Assembly: GCA_009767595.1 (NCBI GenBank)
Contig: VSDK01000516.1
Span: forward strand, 223,375 to 287,374
From: Symbiodinium kawagutii
Taxonomy: Eukaryota; Sar; Dinophyceae; Suessiales; Symbiodiniaceae
Length of the DNA: 64,000 bases
Reading direction: 5' to 3'
This document shows, piece after piece, positions 24,701 to 36,700 of this stretch. The number at the start of each line of letters is the position of its first letter. Position 1 is the stretch's first letter. Under the pieces are notes generated by a model. That model did no database searches, was not told where the DNA came from, and worked only from the letters and a program-made list of their open reading frames with translations. A program made the position numbers and the translations under genes.

Positions 24701-27700
24701 NNNNNNNNNNNNNNNNNNNNNNNNNNNNNNNNNNNNNNNNNNNNNNNNNNNNNNCAGCTACCACTGGGCGTGGAGGTCGTGGTTGAGGTCCGGCAGCGAC
24801 CACTAGTCGTGCATGGTCGCGGCTGAGGTCCGGCAGCGACCACTAGTCGTGCATGGTCGTGGTTGAGGTCCGGCAGCGACCGCTAGTCGTGCACGGTCGT
24901 AATTGAGGTCCGGCAGCGACCACTAGTCGTGCATGGTCGCGGTTGAGGAGGAGGAGGAGGCGGAGGAGGAGGAGGCGGAGGAGGAGTCAGCTCTGATAAA
25001 ATCTAACAACCCTCACCTGACATGCAGGTGGGGAAAAATCAAAGCAGAAGTCGTCCAATTCTTCAAATATGTCTCAGTCGCTGTCTCAGAACACATGTCA
25101 GTTTGGATGTCAGTCTGGACAAGTGCAACTACATCTTTTAGAACATTATTCTGTCAATATCGATGTATGCGTGTAAGGGCGTGATCGTAGGTGACCCATG
25201 GAGAATGCTGGAAATGTTAATTGCGTAGGGGGACTGAGCTTTGTAAACACTTGTCAGGGAACACAAGTCTATGGAATTGGCGTGGTGTGTTTTCAGACGA
25301 ATCGCACTCCTTGACACAGTCAATGATCTTACACTTGCATCCTCATTGTCCCGTGTAGGTTGCTACCATCCAAGGGAGGAAGGGGTACGACTGCTCAAGC
25401 AGCCTTTGACCTGCTATGGCAGTATTTTGGGTAGTCACAGTAGCACTCGTTGGCGCCGCTTTGCGTTTTGAGCGCTGAGACACCAGCAAGTTTTGCACCT
25501 CAGTAGCGTAGACGCAAGCAGAGTGATGCGTCTTGAATCTTTGGCAAGCATTCTTGAGCGCTTACGTGCCAGAACTCAGAGAAAAAACGCGCGTTTTTCG
25601 CACGCACGCTTTTCGCGCGCGCAGCACATTCAGCTGATGAACACCGCTTTTCCTGCAATGAACACATTGGCAACCCGGCCCCGGCTGGGACGCCATGTTT
25701 CAAGCGCTTGCATCCCAGGTACACCTTGTATGAAGTTACCTTTGCAGGCATTGGGCCATTCTGTGGGCAAGTGTTTTATGCGGGCTGGGGCACACATGTT
25801 TCCCCAACCAGTTTGGGCTCATTTTGGCCACAATTTCGAAGGTTTTGCAATGTTTGTTCTCAGTTTCAAACTGTTCAAAATCGCAAGTCGATATGGCCAG
25901 TCAGGAATGATAGTGGAGACCAGTTTGCCAATATGTTTCTACAGTTCCACAGGGGCGTTTGCGGCAGCTGTGTGGTTCCCTCACCAAAACCGCAAACTCA
26001 ATTCAATGTAGTATTGTTTTGCCGGCTGACCACAATCACGAACGCATTGGCGTCAATGTTGTGCTGGACTGATTTCTGCATGTTTGGTTCAATCGACATT
26101 TGCCACCCTCATGGAATATGCCCTATTATTGTTGGTTCTTATTTCTCTTTATCAACCATTACCACTCAGGTTCAAACAGTTGACGCCCATTTCGTTTCAT
26201 CGCGCCCGTTGCAGGCAACTGGCCCACAATGGCCCGGCCAGTCCTGGACAAGGCCAGTTCCGACTTCCGACGTAGCATGTTGGAAGTGGAAGTTGCAACT
26301 GGCACGTTTATCGAACCCATTTTTTTCAAAAACACACTTGCAGGCAAACGGTGCAACAGGTGGATGCACGCACCAACTCAGAAACTGTTCCAATGAAAGC
26401 AGTACCAATATTTTTTTGTGCATTTGGAAATTGGGACAGTTGGCGGAGGCCGTCGTGATATCGTTTTTGGAAACAAACAATTCAGGGTGTTTTTTGCAAA
26501 AACATGTTTGAATATGACCTTTTGTGTTTTCAATACATCGTCGAAACACTAGGGTCTCCAACTCAACCATTGGTTGTTGAAAACCAAAACCACGTTGCAG
26601 TGAGAGTTCGCTCAGTTTCGGAGTGCTAGTAATCCAGATTGGAAACTTGGATGCACAGATAGAAAGGGCACTAGTACTAGCTGTCAATTATAGGGTGTTC
26701 CTTGGATTTCTCCACCATTCTTGAGACTAGTTGATTGAAAGTGGCCATTTCACAAACTCGTCGAGCTAACCAAGGGTCTATGACTGCATGCCTTTCGCTG
26801 GGATTCGCGGCCCTTACCAGCTCTATCCTGGTATCATGGGCAGTTCACTCTAGCTGCTGGCAGCTTTTCTGACGCTGGGAATGCTCCAGGTCAGTCATAC
26901 CTTCGTGATTTTTTTCGTGCTGTATATCACGGTGATCGTTTTCGCTTTGATCAGGGCCGCTGGGAATGGATTCGTTGGGGTGGTTGTGGTAGATCCAGCT
27001 GGTAATAACCCCTAGTTTACCCTTAAAAAAATGGTTGGTAATTTACAATCTGAGGGCCGGGTTAGTAGATCCCCGTGTTTGAAGTTCACCAACGGGTAAC
27101 GCTAACAAGCACTAACTAACCAGGATCAACCAACCGCTTATCAATCAACTGGGATAGACGTGCGCTGGCAACTGTTAGGAAATGTTGCCGTTTTTTTGTA
27201 AACAATGGATGATTCCATTTTCTGAGCAAAGGTGTAGGGAATGTTTTCATCATGATGTAGCATCAAGAACAGCAACCATTGGTCCACAATGCTAGATACT
27301 GGGTAGCACCCGAAAATAGATAGCCCTGATTCATCATCAAACCATTCACTATTCCCTTTTTTATTGGGGGGAAGGATTAAGTGCCAACTATGCCAACAAG
27401 AATAGCTAGGTCTCTCAGCAGGCAGCCCATGTTGAGTTTGGGTTTACCATCCGTTGGCTTGCGCAGACAATGAATGAACTACCATTCCTGATTGGTAGCC
27501 AGGGGTATCCTGTCGCCCATTAAAGGGCGAGCCAGAAATTCTACAAATAGAACAGTTGACACTTGTTGATGGTTGCTGATCGTAGTCGATGAATGTTGAT
27601 TCCTGCTTACTGTTGTCATTTTGTTTCTATTGTTGTCATCTATTATGGATTCTGGTCGACAATGTAGTTCGGTTTGCCATGGATATCCGTGGATCAGTTA

Positions 27701-30700
27701 GTTCTCTCATATTTCTCAAGTTACCTGGCAGGGTTAAAGGTGAACCTCACAGCAATGTCGCTTCGATTGGCTTCCACAAATCCCGTGTCGGGGGTGTCCG
27801 GTCATTCAAGCACTCGTCACAGGCTGTGACGTTGGAATAATCAAACCGTCACTTGTTTACAGCGTGAAGACGGGTCAATACCACCCAACCATGCCTTCAA
27901 AGACGCCACATGTCCCAAGTGCATCACCGAGCTCCTCCACTTTTACAAGAGATACTTGCTAGAGTAAGTAGAGCCGACAAGTAAACATAGGATAACATAG
28001 GTAGTTTTCGTTGCCCTTCTTCATTTTGTCCACAAGTAGACAATAAGAGAAAATATATTATAAGTGTTCAGATACGTACCAGCCAAGCGCATGTCGACAA
28101 GGCCTGTACTTATTTTCTACTGTCTTATTTGCTTGGCATGGATTTATTACAAGTAGACAAAAACCATTCATAATCAATACCCTGTATATGGAATGCTTTC
28201 CGGCTTGGCTGGAGTAGTCAAATTGAAGTCGGCCGTCTCTGTTTTCGACACCAGTGATGCCAAGTTCCCATGCACTTGCTGGCCTCCGCGCTGAGCGCTG
28301 CCTTTTCAAGGCGGTGCGAAAGGGTGATACGAAAGCCCAAAAAGAAGGTCGAAAAGAATGCCTGCATTGCCTGCTTCAGCATTCAAAAAATTGGTCTTGT
28401 GGTTTCGTGCTCAGGCTGTTCTCTATGTGCGCAAACACAAAAATCGTTTTCGTTAACTATTTTCTTCGGCGTATGGGAAACTTGGCTCAACACGAAGTCC
28501 GAAAGCTGGGCCAACGGAGCTATCATCCAGGCCACTTGCGAGAAATTATCCAGACCGCTAATTATCAGGAAACAGAAGTGGCAGATGACAATGCTACATC
28601 TCCCATGTTCTGAGAGAGGGTTGGCATTCTACAGAGTGGCAAGAATTCCTGAGATCGGGAGGTCACGAACCTGAAGAAATCGAAACGTGGTTGGCTGACT
28701 GCTGGGCGGCTCGCACTTGGATTTTTTGTCCACGCCTTTGCGCGGACTTTGGGATTAAGTTCTTTCGTCAGCAGTTCTTGGCTTCACAATTCTTCCGATG
28801 TCTCTGAAGCCGGAAGGAATATCTATCCCGTATTCCCTTGCTGTTTTTCGTCCTCATTGGCCTTCATGGCCTGCTCGAAGTAATCCTCCAAACCAACGAG
28901 CTGGTACACACACACACACAAGGCTTGCACTCAGTGCCTGCGCATTGCGAAGGCTGACCGGACAAAAAGTGTAGGCCGGCTGGCATCATACTTCCGTGCC
29001 AGGTGTATATTCTGGGAACACCTGATTAAGCACAGTTGCAAAAATGGTGAATTTCTACTGGAAACCTGCAAGCTTTGTTCCGAACAGGTTATTGTTTTGT
29101 TGTTAATTGTTTTTTTTTCTTTCTTTCGCTGTCTCCCTCGCAGCAAGGTCATAACTGCGGTGTTTCTCAAAGACACGCTAGATGCAGCCAACAACGACGC
29201 CGAGTCGGGCTGCCCAGGGGCTGCGGGGAAGGTTGGCTGGGATATAGGAGACCATCCGACGCATGACCGTATCGGGAATATTTAGTTGATCGTTACCATC
29301 GTGGTAGCGGTTTTGATTTTTTCCTCTACCCGAAGAGCTGAAGCTAGTAGCAGCACAGACCTTTTTGCGTCAGCAAAACAAGAGGCAGTAAAAAACTGAC
29401 CGTCAAGCATGGTTGCTTGCAGGTTGAAAAAGCTCGTTTGTCCAAATGCGCAGTTGTATTTGGACATGAACCCACTACCAAACATCTCTAAAGCTGGGTT
29501 ACTTCACATTAGTCAGATGGGTAAATGGAGATCCGACATTGGAATTTTGTCCAGATTTTGGTGGCCAATTTTGCACCAGCCCATGGGACGATGTTTGATT
29601 TCAAAGGATTTTGGATTTTAAACGTGGTTTGTTTTCCCTGAAGTACATGAAGCGTCCCTTTATATTAATATTTGTGTTTTCATGTCAATTTTTTTGTTTT
29701 GACACACCCTGTCAGATAGTGTGCAAGATTTCAAGTTGGCAGCCATGAGCAAACCAGTGCTGATTCGTTGGTCAGGGAGTCCATTTTTTCGGCAACGAAA
29801 CAGTAGTATGGAACCCTTTTTGTTGTCCATTTTTTCTTGACTGATACCTCCAAAATCTTTCAAGTTTTTTTTGATTGGCGAGTGGCCGCCCACAATCACC
29901 CACATGTTTTTATATTGTTTGTTTGTGTGTTTTTGTTGATTTCTTTGGATATCCACCGTCAAGGGCACTTCGTAATACAGGATAACCCATGTCTGCACAC
30001 TGGAAATGTGTGATTGCAGTGTGTTTGTGTGTTCTTTTGTGTGTGTCTCGGTTACATATTTGTTTTTTGGGGCGGGGTCAAACCCAACCCGAGCGAAACG
30101 TTTCTGAAACTTTGGGTCATGAGTGGGGAATTTGATGACCAATGGATCAATCACTATTGGCTGGAAAATTGTTCGATTGCCATTGATGATTGTTTTTTGG
30201 CTGGTGGTTTGAATTTTTTGGCCTATATGTAGGATGGTTGGTTGATGATCTTGATAGGGGTTAAGACCCTGAACCGTTTTTTTTGGATTGGTCATCAAGG
30301 ATGACTAAAAAAGTGGTTGAGTGTTTTTATAGTGGATGGGAATACGAAACACGGTTTCCTTCGACTTGGCATTTTGTTTCATGCCAACATGGTGAGCCGT
30401 CCAAAAAACAGGTTTTTCCAAAATTTGCATGGTTGGTTGATTGTTTTCGTGCAGCATTTTGACCCATGATCATGATAAACATCATTGGCCGTAAGTAATT
30501 AACCACCATGAAATGTGACCAATCGTTAACCATTTTGTTTGACACAGGAACTACCATTAATCAACTGTAAAGGTTTGTTCACCACCACTCTGAAAAGTCC
30601 TAGCGGAACGAAATTCATAGCCCTACATTGCGATGGGCAATAGCCGCTAAAAACAATATACATAGATATACCGTACAACTACGTGGGATACACCCAGTTA

Positions 30701-33700
30701 GTCAAACATTGAATTTCCATGAAGTTCCTCTTTATATAAATAGCTCATGCAATAGATTCATTTAAAAAAACAGTTCATGTTATAGACCTCGATCCATACA
30801 TGGTTGTTGGGCCGCGCCCAGGCTGCGTATGGCTGAAGGCCTGCGAAAAAAGGCGGAATATGTTTCTTGGCCGACGGTGGAGTTCAGCCGGATGGGTGGG
30901 TTTCGCCAGTTTTTGTGAAATATCAACCCCAGGTGACTATTACATTGTGTGTGTGTGTGTCAAAGTTGATGGCCATGGGTCATGCCCAGTAGGTTTGGAG
31001 TGAGTTTTCATCCATTATAAGAAACCGTCATCCACCAGCAGGAAGATAGCAGGATTTTGTTTGAAATTGGACCAGACGATTGGTCGAAGTGCAACGGGAG
31101 ATATCTTGCAACATCCTCAATATGATAAATGGTTACCAATCAGCTGTAACCAATTACAATTATTGATGATTGCAGGGCAATTAATCGTGAATTAGTCATA
31201 TACCCTGGGTTTGTGTGTGTGTGTGTGTCTGGATGTATCAATGCCAACACTACGAACGAACAATAGGGAGCGCAGGCTACTACTGGTGCCGAGAAACACT
31301 TTAAGCCTCGTATGGTTCGCTAACAAGATGTTCTATTAACGCATATTTTTCCTGACATATTAACTTATGACAAGATAATGCATGTTGCTCTATTAGCAAT
31401 ATTGTTCCTCGGTGACAGAATAAGTTTTAAGACGTGATTGTCCTATCTTGGTTTTGTCGGTTGTTTTCAACTGCTGGGGCGACCATCACTTGGGAACCCT
31501 GACACAAATCAATCAATAGATGCTGTCATTTTTGCTATTATCCCCAAGGGTTTTGATGATTCACTGGCAATGTGATAACCGGCCAGTTGTGTATCTCACG
31601 CATTTCTAGATATGGTTAGAGCTGGGTGTGTTTCTATACACACTACTTTTTTGGAATGGATCATGAAAGTCATTGTTTGAAAAAGGCATGTTTAGTGCTG
31701 TTTTATGTTGCTCTTACGCACTGTTTGTTGAGAAATATATATATATATATATGTTCATCATCATATGTATCTATAATTAGTTTTTAGATTTCAATATAAT
31801 AATATATTTGTGTATAGATATAGGTATAGGATTTTAGCTGAATGCTTCAAGAGTTGGGGGAAGGGGCAAGCAGTGGGGTGATCAGGTTTGATGGGAGCAC
31901 TGGGATCGCACACCATGGCATGTAAAATGCTATGATTCATGAGTGAAGCCATAACATCGGTGAATGATCCTTGGTTCCACGGTCGCAAACTCCAGGGTTT
32001 CAACGTTTTTGTCGCTTGCGATAAGCTGGTTACTCACTCATGCATCGCAACGATTGCTGTTAAATATTGACCAATTACTGTACCAAGCAGACCATACGTT
32101 TGCAAAGGCATAATCTCAACGTTGGTTTCTTCCTTTGCATTTCCCTTCGGCAATCAATCATGGCTGGATGCATGGTTGCTGGTGAATTTTGCTGGTTGCT
32201 GGCACAGTTGTTTTCATTCTGCGTGGGTTGCAGCCACAGTTTCCTGTCGTGATCTGAGTGGGGTGTTTTCAAAGGATCATAGATTCGGATTTGCATTTTT
32301 TTGTTCGTGAAAAGTCAAAGGTGGATCAACAGCAGCTACCAGGTGATCATCAAGATTGTTGTTATCATTGGCAACCATTTGTTTGATAAGTATCAGGCAT
32401 TCCCCACTAGCGTTATTACATTATATATACTATTACGATCATTCACCATGAGCATATTCAGTTCGTACACGCACTGTGATCAGCTTCTATTAATCAGCTC
32501 ATGTTCATGAATGTCATCATGCCCAATTGTTTACCGCTATTTATCAGTCATCATATAGGAAACATATTAACCACTAGTCAGCCATCAATTAACCACCATT
32601 AACCATCATTCAACCGCCATTTATCATCATTCAACCATGATTTCGCCATTATTCACCATGGTTCAGCTAATTATCATGTTTGATTTAACCACCATTTAGA
32701 CACCATTTAACCATCATTTAACCACCATTTATCCACGATTTAACCATCATTTCACGATTCTTCACCAGCTTCTCCACCATGGTAGCCATGGCAGCCCCCC
32801 GAGGTCGAAAAACTCGAAGGTATTTTTCAAGCCATCGACGATGGGGGCGACGGCATGATCACGGAGGAACGTTTGACGCCACTCGGTCCGGCAGCGCATG
32901 GCAGACGCTTCCAAGGCTACAAGCAGAAGCAAGTGCTGATGAGGAAGACCATAGGTCATATTAACCACTATAGGTGATAGAAGTGCTGATGAAGCAGATG
33001 ACCTATTGTTAGGAAGAGTTATGACCTCTTATTAAGCATTGTAGGTAATATTAAAACCACTATAGGTGATAACTATAGTGGTTAATGATAGCAATTGCTT
33101 TATTAACCACTATAGGTGACAATAATTAACAACTACAGGTGATATTAATTAACCACTGTAAGGAAGTGATGAATCATCATTTTTAGTGAGGTGATATCCA
33201 CACTGTAATGATGAGTAATTAATGGTTGCATGGTAAATGGTTTTAGTAATTTTTAGTATTGGACAATTGTGGTTACAATTGGTTCGCCATGGCTACTGCA
33301 GGAATGGTAAAGAATTGTCAGCAATGTTTGTTAATGGCTGGTGAGATGAATATAGATGACAATAGTTTACAATGGTTTGTTCTGAGTCGGTTTTACTTTA
33401 CACCAAGTGTAAAACCCGAGTGCGGTCAAGTGAGATCATTTTAATATGGAATCATATTGGTTAAGCATGGGGAAGAACGATTAATCATGAGTTTCTAATG
33501 GCCAATAGTTCGATTAGTTTATGGTTAGTATGGTTTTAGTATGGTTAGTAGCTACTGCAATACATCGATTCATGCTGGTGAATGCCTAGTGGTGAAGCCA
33601 TGGTCGGAACATCGCAGCCAGATCGATGCCCAGCAGATGGGCGATGGCAGGCTGCCAGCACTTCAGGTCTAGCCCCACCAGGGTTCCCGGGTACTGTGGC

Positions 33701-36700
33701 CATGACCATCATGACATGGCAGAGTTTTGCATTCAACTGCACAGTTTATTCCAACATCTTGACGGATACATGGACATACGACATATTTGAATGTATGTTT
33801 GCTTACATTCCTGTAGTATCTACGCGTATCTATACGGATGTTTCTATAGAAAGTTACAGTACCATGTTTGCAGTTGCCTTATTTCAGATATATTTGGTAC
33901 ATCCTGGCAAGCTATGGTTATTGGATGTGCCATTGGTTTACATCAGTGACGTTATGGTTACAGTATTACATTTGCCACTGCTTGGGGAGTTTAGTACCTA
34001 CAGGGATCTTTGTCTCAAGCTATGTTTATTGCGTGTTCCATTGCTTTGTTCTCAGGTGCAAAAGATAATAGCTTACTTCCAAAGACAATTCCGCAATTTA
34101 TGACATGATCAAGCAATGGCAAAGATATATTAAGTCAATATTTGGTTTGTGTATCGGGTGTGTTGCTTTTGCCACGATTCACGAGTATAACCATCAATCT
34201 AAATCATCATTCATTAGTTAAGCGTCATAAATCCATCTTGAATGCCTAGTATAAACGCACATATCAACTAGTTCCAAGCTCGACCTCAACCCCAACACCC
34301 GACCTCGATCGGTACCTCAGTGGCTGCTCCTGGCCGAGGTACATCCTGGACAACCCCAAGGTCAAGGCCTACTTCCAAACCTTAGACGTCGACGTCCACG
34401 AAGGCCCAGCCGGGACCTGCCCAGCCCACCAGTTGCCCAGTGAGCCTTGCTGAGAAGCCACGACTGGGGGACGTCAACATGGAGAATCGTGATGCAGAAT
34501 GAAAATGTACACAGATGAATGGGATACTCTTAAATGGGTTGACTAATGATTAAGCATGACTAGCTAATGGGTTGACTAGATGATGGCTTATTGATGAATG
34601 ATGATTTGTTGATGACTACATGCTTGATCAAGTATTTTTGTATGGCGGATTATTGATGAAGTCTCTGAATTTTGATGGTCAGTGATGTGTCGTGAATGAT
34701 GGATAGTGATGGCTTGAACCATGGTCCTGGTTATTCATAACTCGTATGGTCAATTATGTGTGGTGGGATTTACGCTTTAAGACTCTGTTGGTTGATCGTC
34801 ATATTATGAATGGACCGACCTGGACGAGAGAAAAACATATCAGAACAAACTACGCAAAGTTAAATTCCTTATTGACCAACCACCACACTCGTTATGAACA
34901 CTAGTTGGTTGACAGTAGTTCTGAAGACAAGGTGGTTAACACCAGTTGGTCAACATTAGTTGCTGGATGACGCCAGTGACCAGTGACGCTCGCTGCCTTA
35001 GCTTTAAGCTGTGTGACTGGTAGGATCCTTCTACCGTGCATAAGATCATGAGATCGCACTCAGTGTCGAGAATGCCAAGCACGGTCAATCATGGGTTCAC
35101 AGCTAAGCGCGAAGATTGTTGATCAGTGCTACTCGCATGACCACTTTTTTTGCATTCTGTATTGCATGCACATGTACTGTACTGTAATTATTGCACTCAT
35201 ATAAATAGTGAAAGAACATGGTGGCCAGTAAAGCTTGAAGATAGTAAGGGTGGCAACATGTGGCAACCATGTATGCTTGGCTGTCGGTTAGTGAATGATG
35301 GCCAGTAGGGGATATTTGATAGAAAATGATGATTGATGCTAGCTTCATCCCGGCTACCAGTACTACTGGTTAATGATGGAAAGGTGTTTTGCTCTTTTCG
35401 CACATCGCACAAGATAGATTGTTCAAGGTAGTTCAAGTACAAGAGGAGTTCATTAAGAACATTTTGCCAGGTATTCTTAGGAATTATCAACCACCATAAA
35501 CCAACATCAGATCAATCAACATGAGCCATCATTAACAATCATTAAGCATCACATTGGTTTGCAAAGCACTACAGGGCGTTCGTCACTATGCCCACGTGGC
35601 GGTGCTCAGCTGGACCTCTTCAACTTGCCCCGAAATTTACCATCAATCCCCTGGAGGCTAACCAGCTGGTTTACTTGCCATTCACAGCTGGTTTACTTAC
35701 CATTCAAAGCTGGTTTACTTACCAAACATGCAGCTAACAGAAACACGGCTTTTTTGGTCGGTAAACGGCTGCTGTGTTCATGGTGGGTGGCTCTGGTCCA
35801 GGCGCGGCACTTTTCCACATTTTGGATGATGGCGATGGTGAATGTACCCTCGAGGACCAAGTGCTGGGATGAATATAGAAACTGGATGAGACCCGTGTGC
35901 TTTGTTATAGGAGATACTCAGCAAAAATGATTCAATATGGCTATGGGTCAATATTAACCGTCAATAATGGCTTATAATGACCAACCAAATCATAGGGAAA
36001 ATAATGGTTAATAGTAGGGGAACCGGGGGTTCGGGGTTTTGACCCACAGCCATATGTGTTTCTTGTATTGCATGATTATATTGCTTACAGTCAGTCAATA
36101 CTATTGATTCAACCATACTGCATGTTTTGCTTTTTTTTCACAAGGTGCAGCCCTAGCACGTTATGGCAGGTGTGCCTTCCACACAAGCTTTCTATTGGAT
36201 TCTTGGGGGGGTCACCTTTAAGAGCAAACTTTGCCCTTGTAAGATGAACCTCTATGACGGTCTCAAGGTTATTTGCTACGGCTGATTTTGCAACTTGTTG
36301 CGTGATGCTGTTTTACTCTTGTTTATGTAGATGTTCACTTCTGTTGGCAATATTTTTGGGTCGAAAAAAAAAACAAACAAGAGCCTGAATGGTGAAAATA
36401 TGGCTGTGGGTCAATATTAACCAACCAATGATGGGGAATTTCCACCAACAATACAAGGGAAAACAATGGTTAATGGTGGGGAACCAGGGGTACGGGGTTT
36501 TGACCCACTGCCATATTAATGCCTGTGGTTTTTGAAAACCCTAGTTCCACTTATGGACGTGACAAGTTTGCATGTGGCCTTAGGAGGTCGTAATCAGTTA
36601 GACGTTCAGTGTCAATGAAGTGGTGGTGTTTGGCCGTTTGGCATAACTTTTCCATTTGGCTGTGGGTCAATATTAAGCAACAAATAATGATGGATAATAG

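Larger units (their letters stand above)
23153..25034 (+). repeat. Composite satellite repeat, copy 1
   Basis: Parts in order: a unique-looking flank AAATTACTTTACTTCGAGTG with the next 45 bases; the TCTGACAT satellite (23218-24363); a 391-base gap; about 4.5 copies of a 40-bp GC-rich repeat (24757-24945); a GGA/GGC tract (24946-24986); and an end sequence CTCTGATAAAATCTAACAAC to GGTGGGGA. The same parts in reverse order and orientation form copy 2 at 50751-52810. It lies in channel intron 9. Confidence 0.9.
21482..26774 (+). other. Channel intron 9
   Basis: The longest intron at 5293 bases. It holds AGCAGCTATTAATGG-type tandem words at 21610-21760, a partial family A element, a full family A element (22945-23040), the first 2-kb composite satellite repeat (23153-25034, with a gap), and a 267-codon open frame (25708-26511). 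Small GC-rich patches at 21490-21590 and 22075-22260 were not assigned. Confidence 0.6.

Noticed and set aside
23193-24843. Long open frames of SDILSDIS, LTYLLTF, MSERMSED repeats on both strands
   Set aside because: They are produced by a stop-free 12-base satellite unit. All phases and both strands are open and the frames run into N gaps.
29660-30298. 212-codon antisense frame
   Set aside because: Crosses T-rich, GT-rich and degenerate TIR sequence inside a channel intron. No island composition or splice signals, and the opposite strand is open in part.
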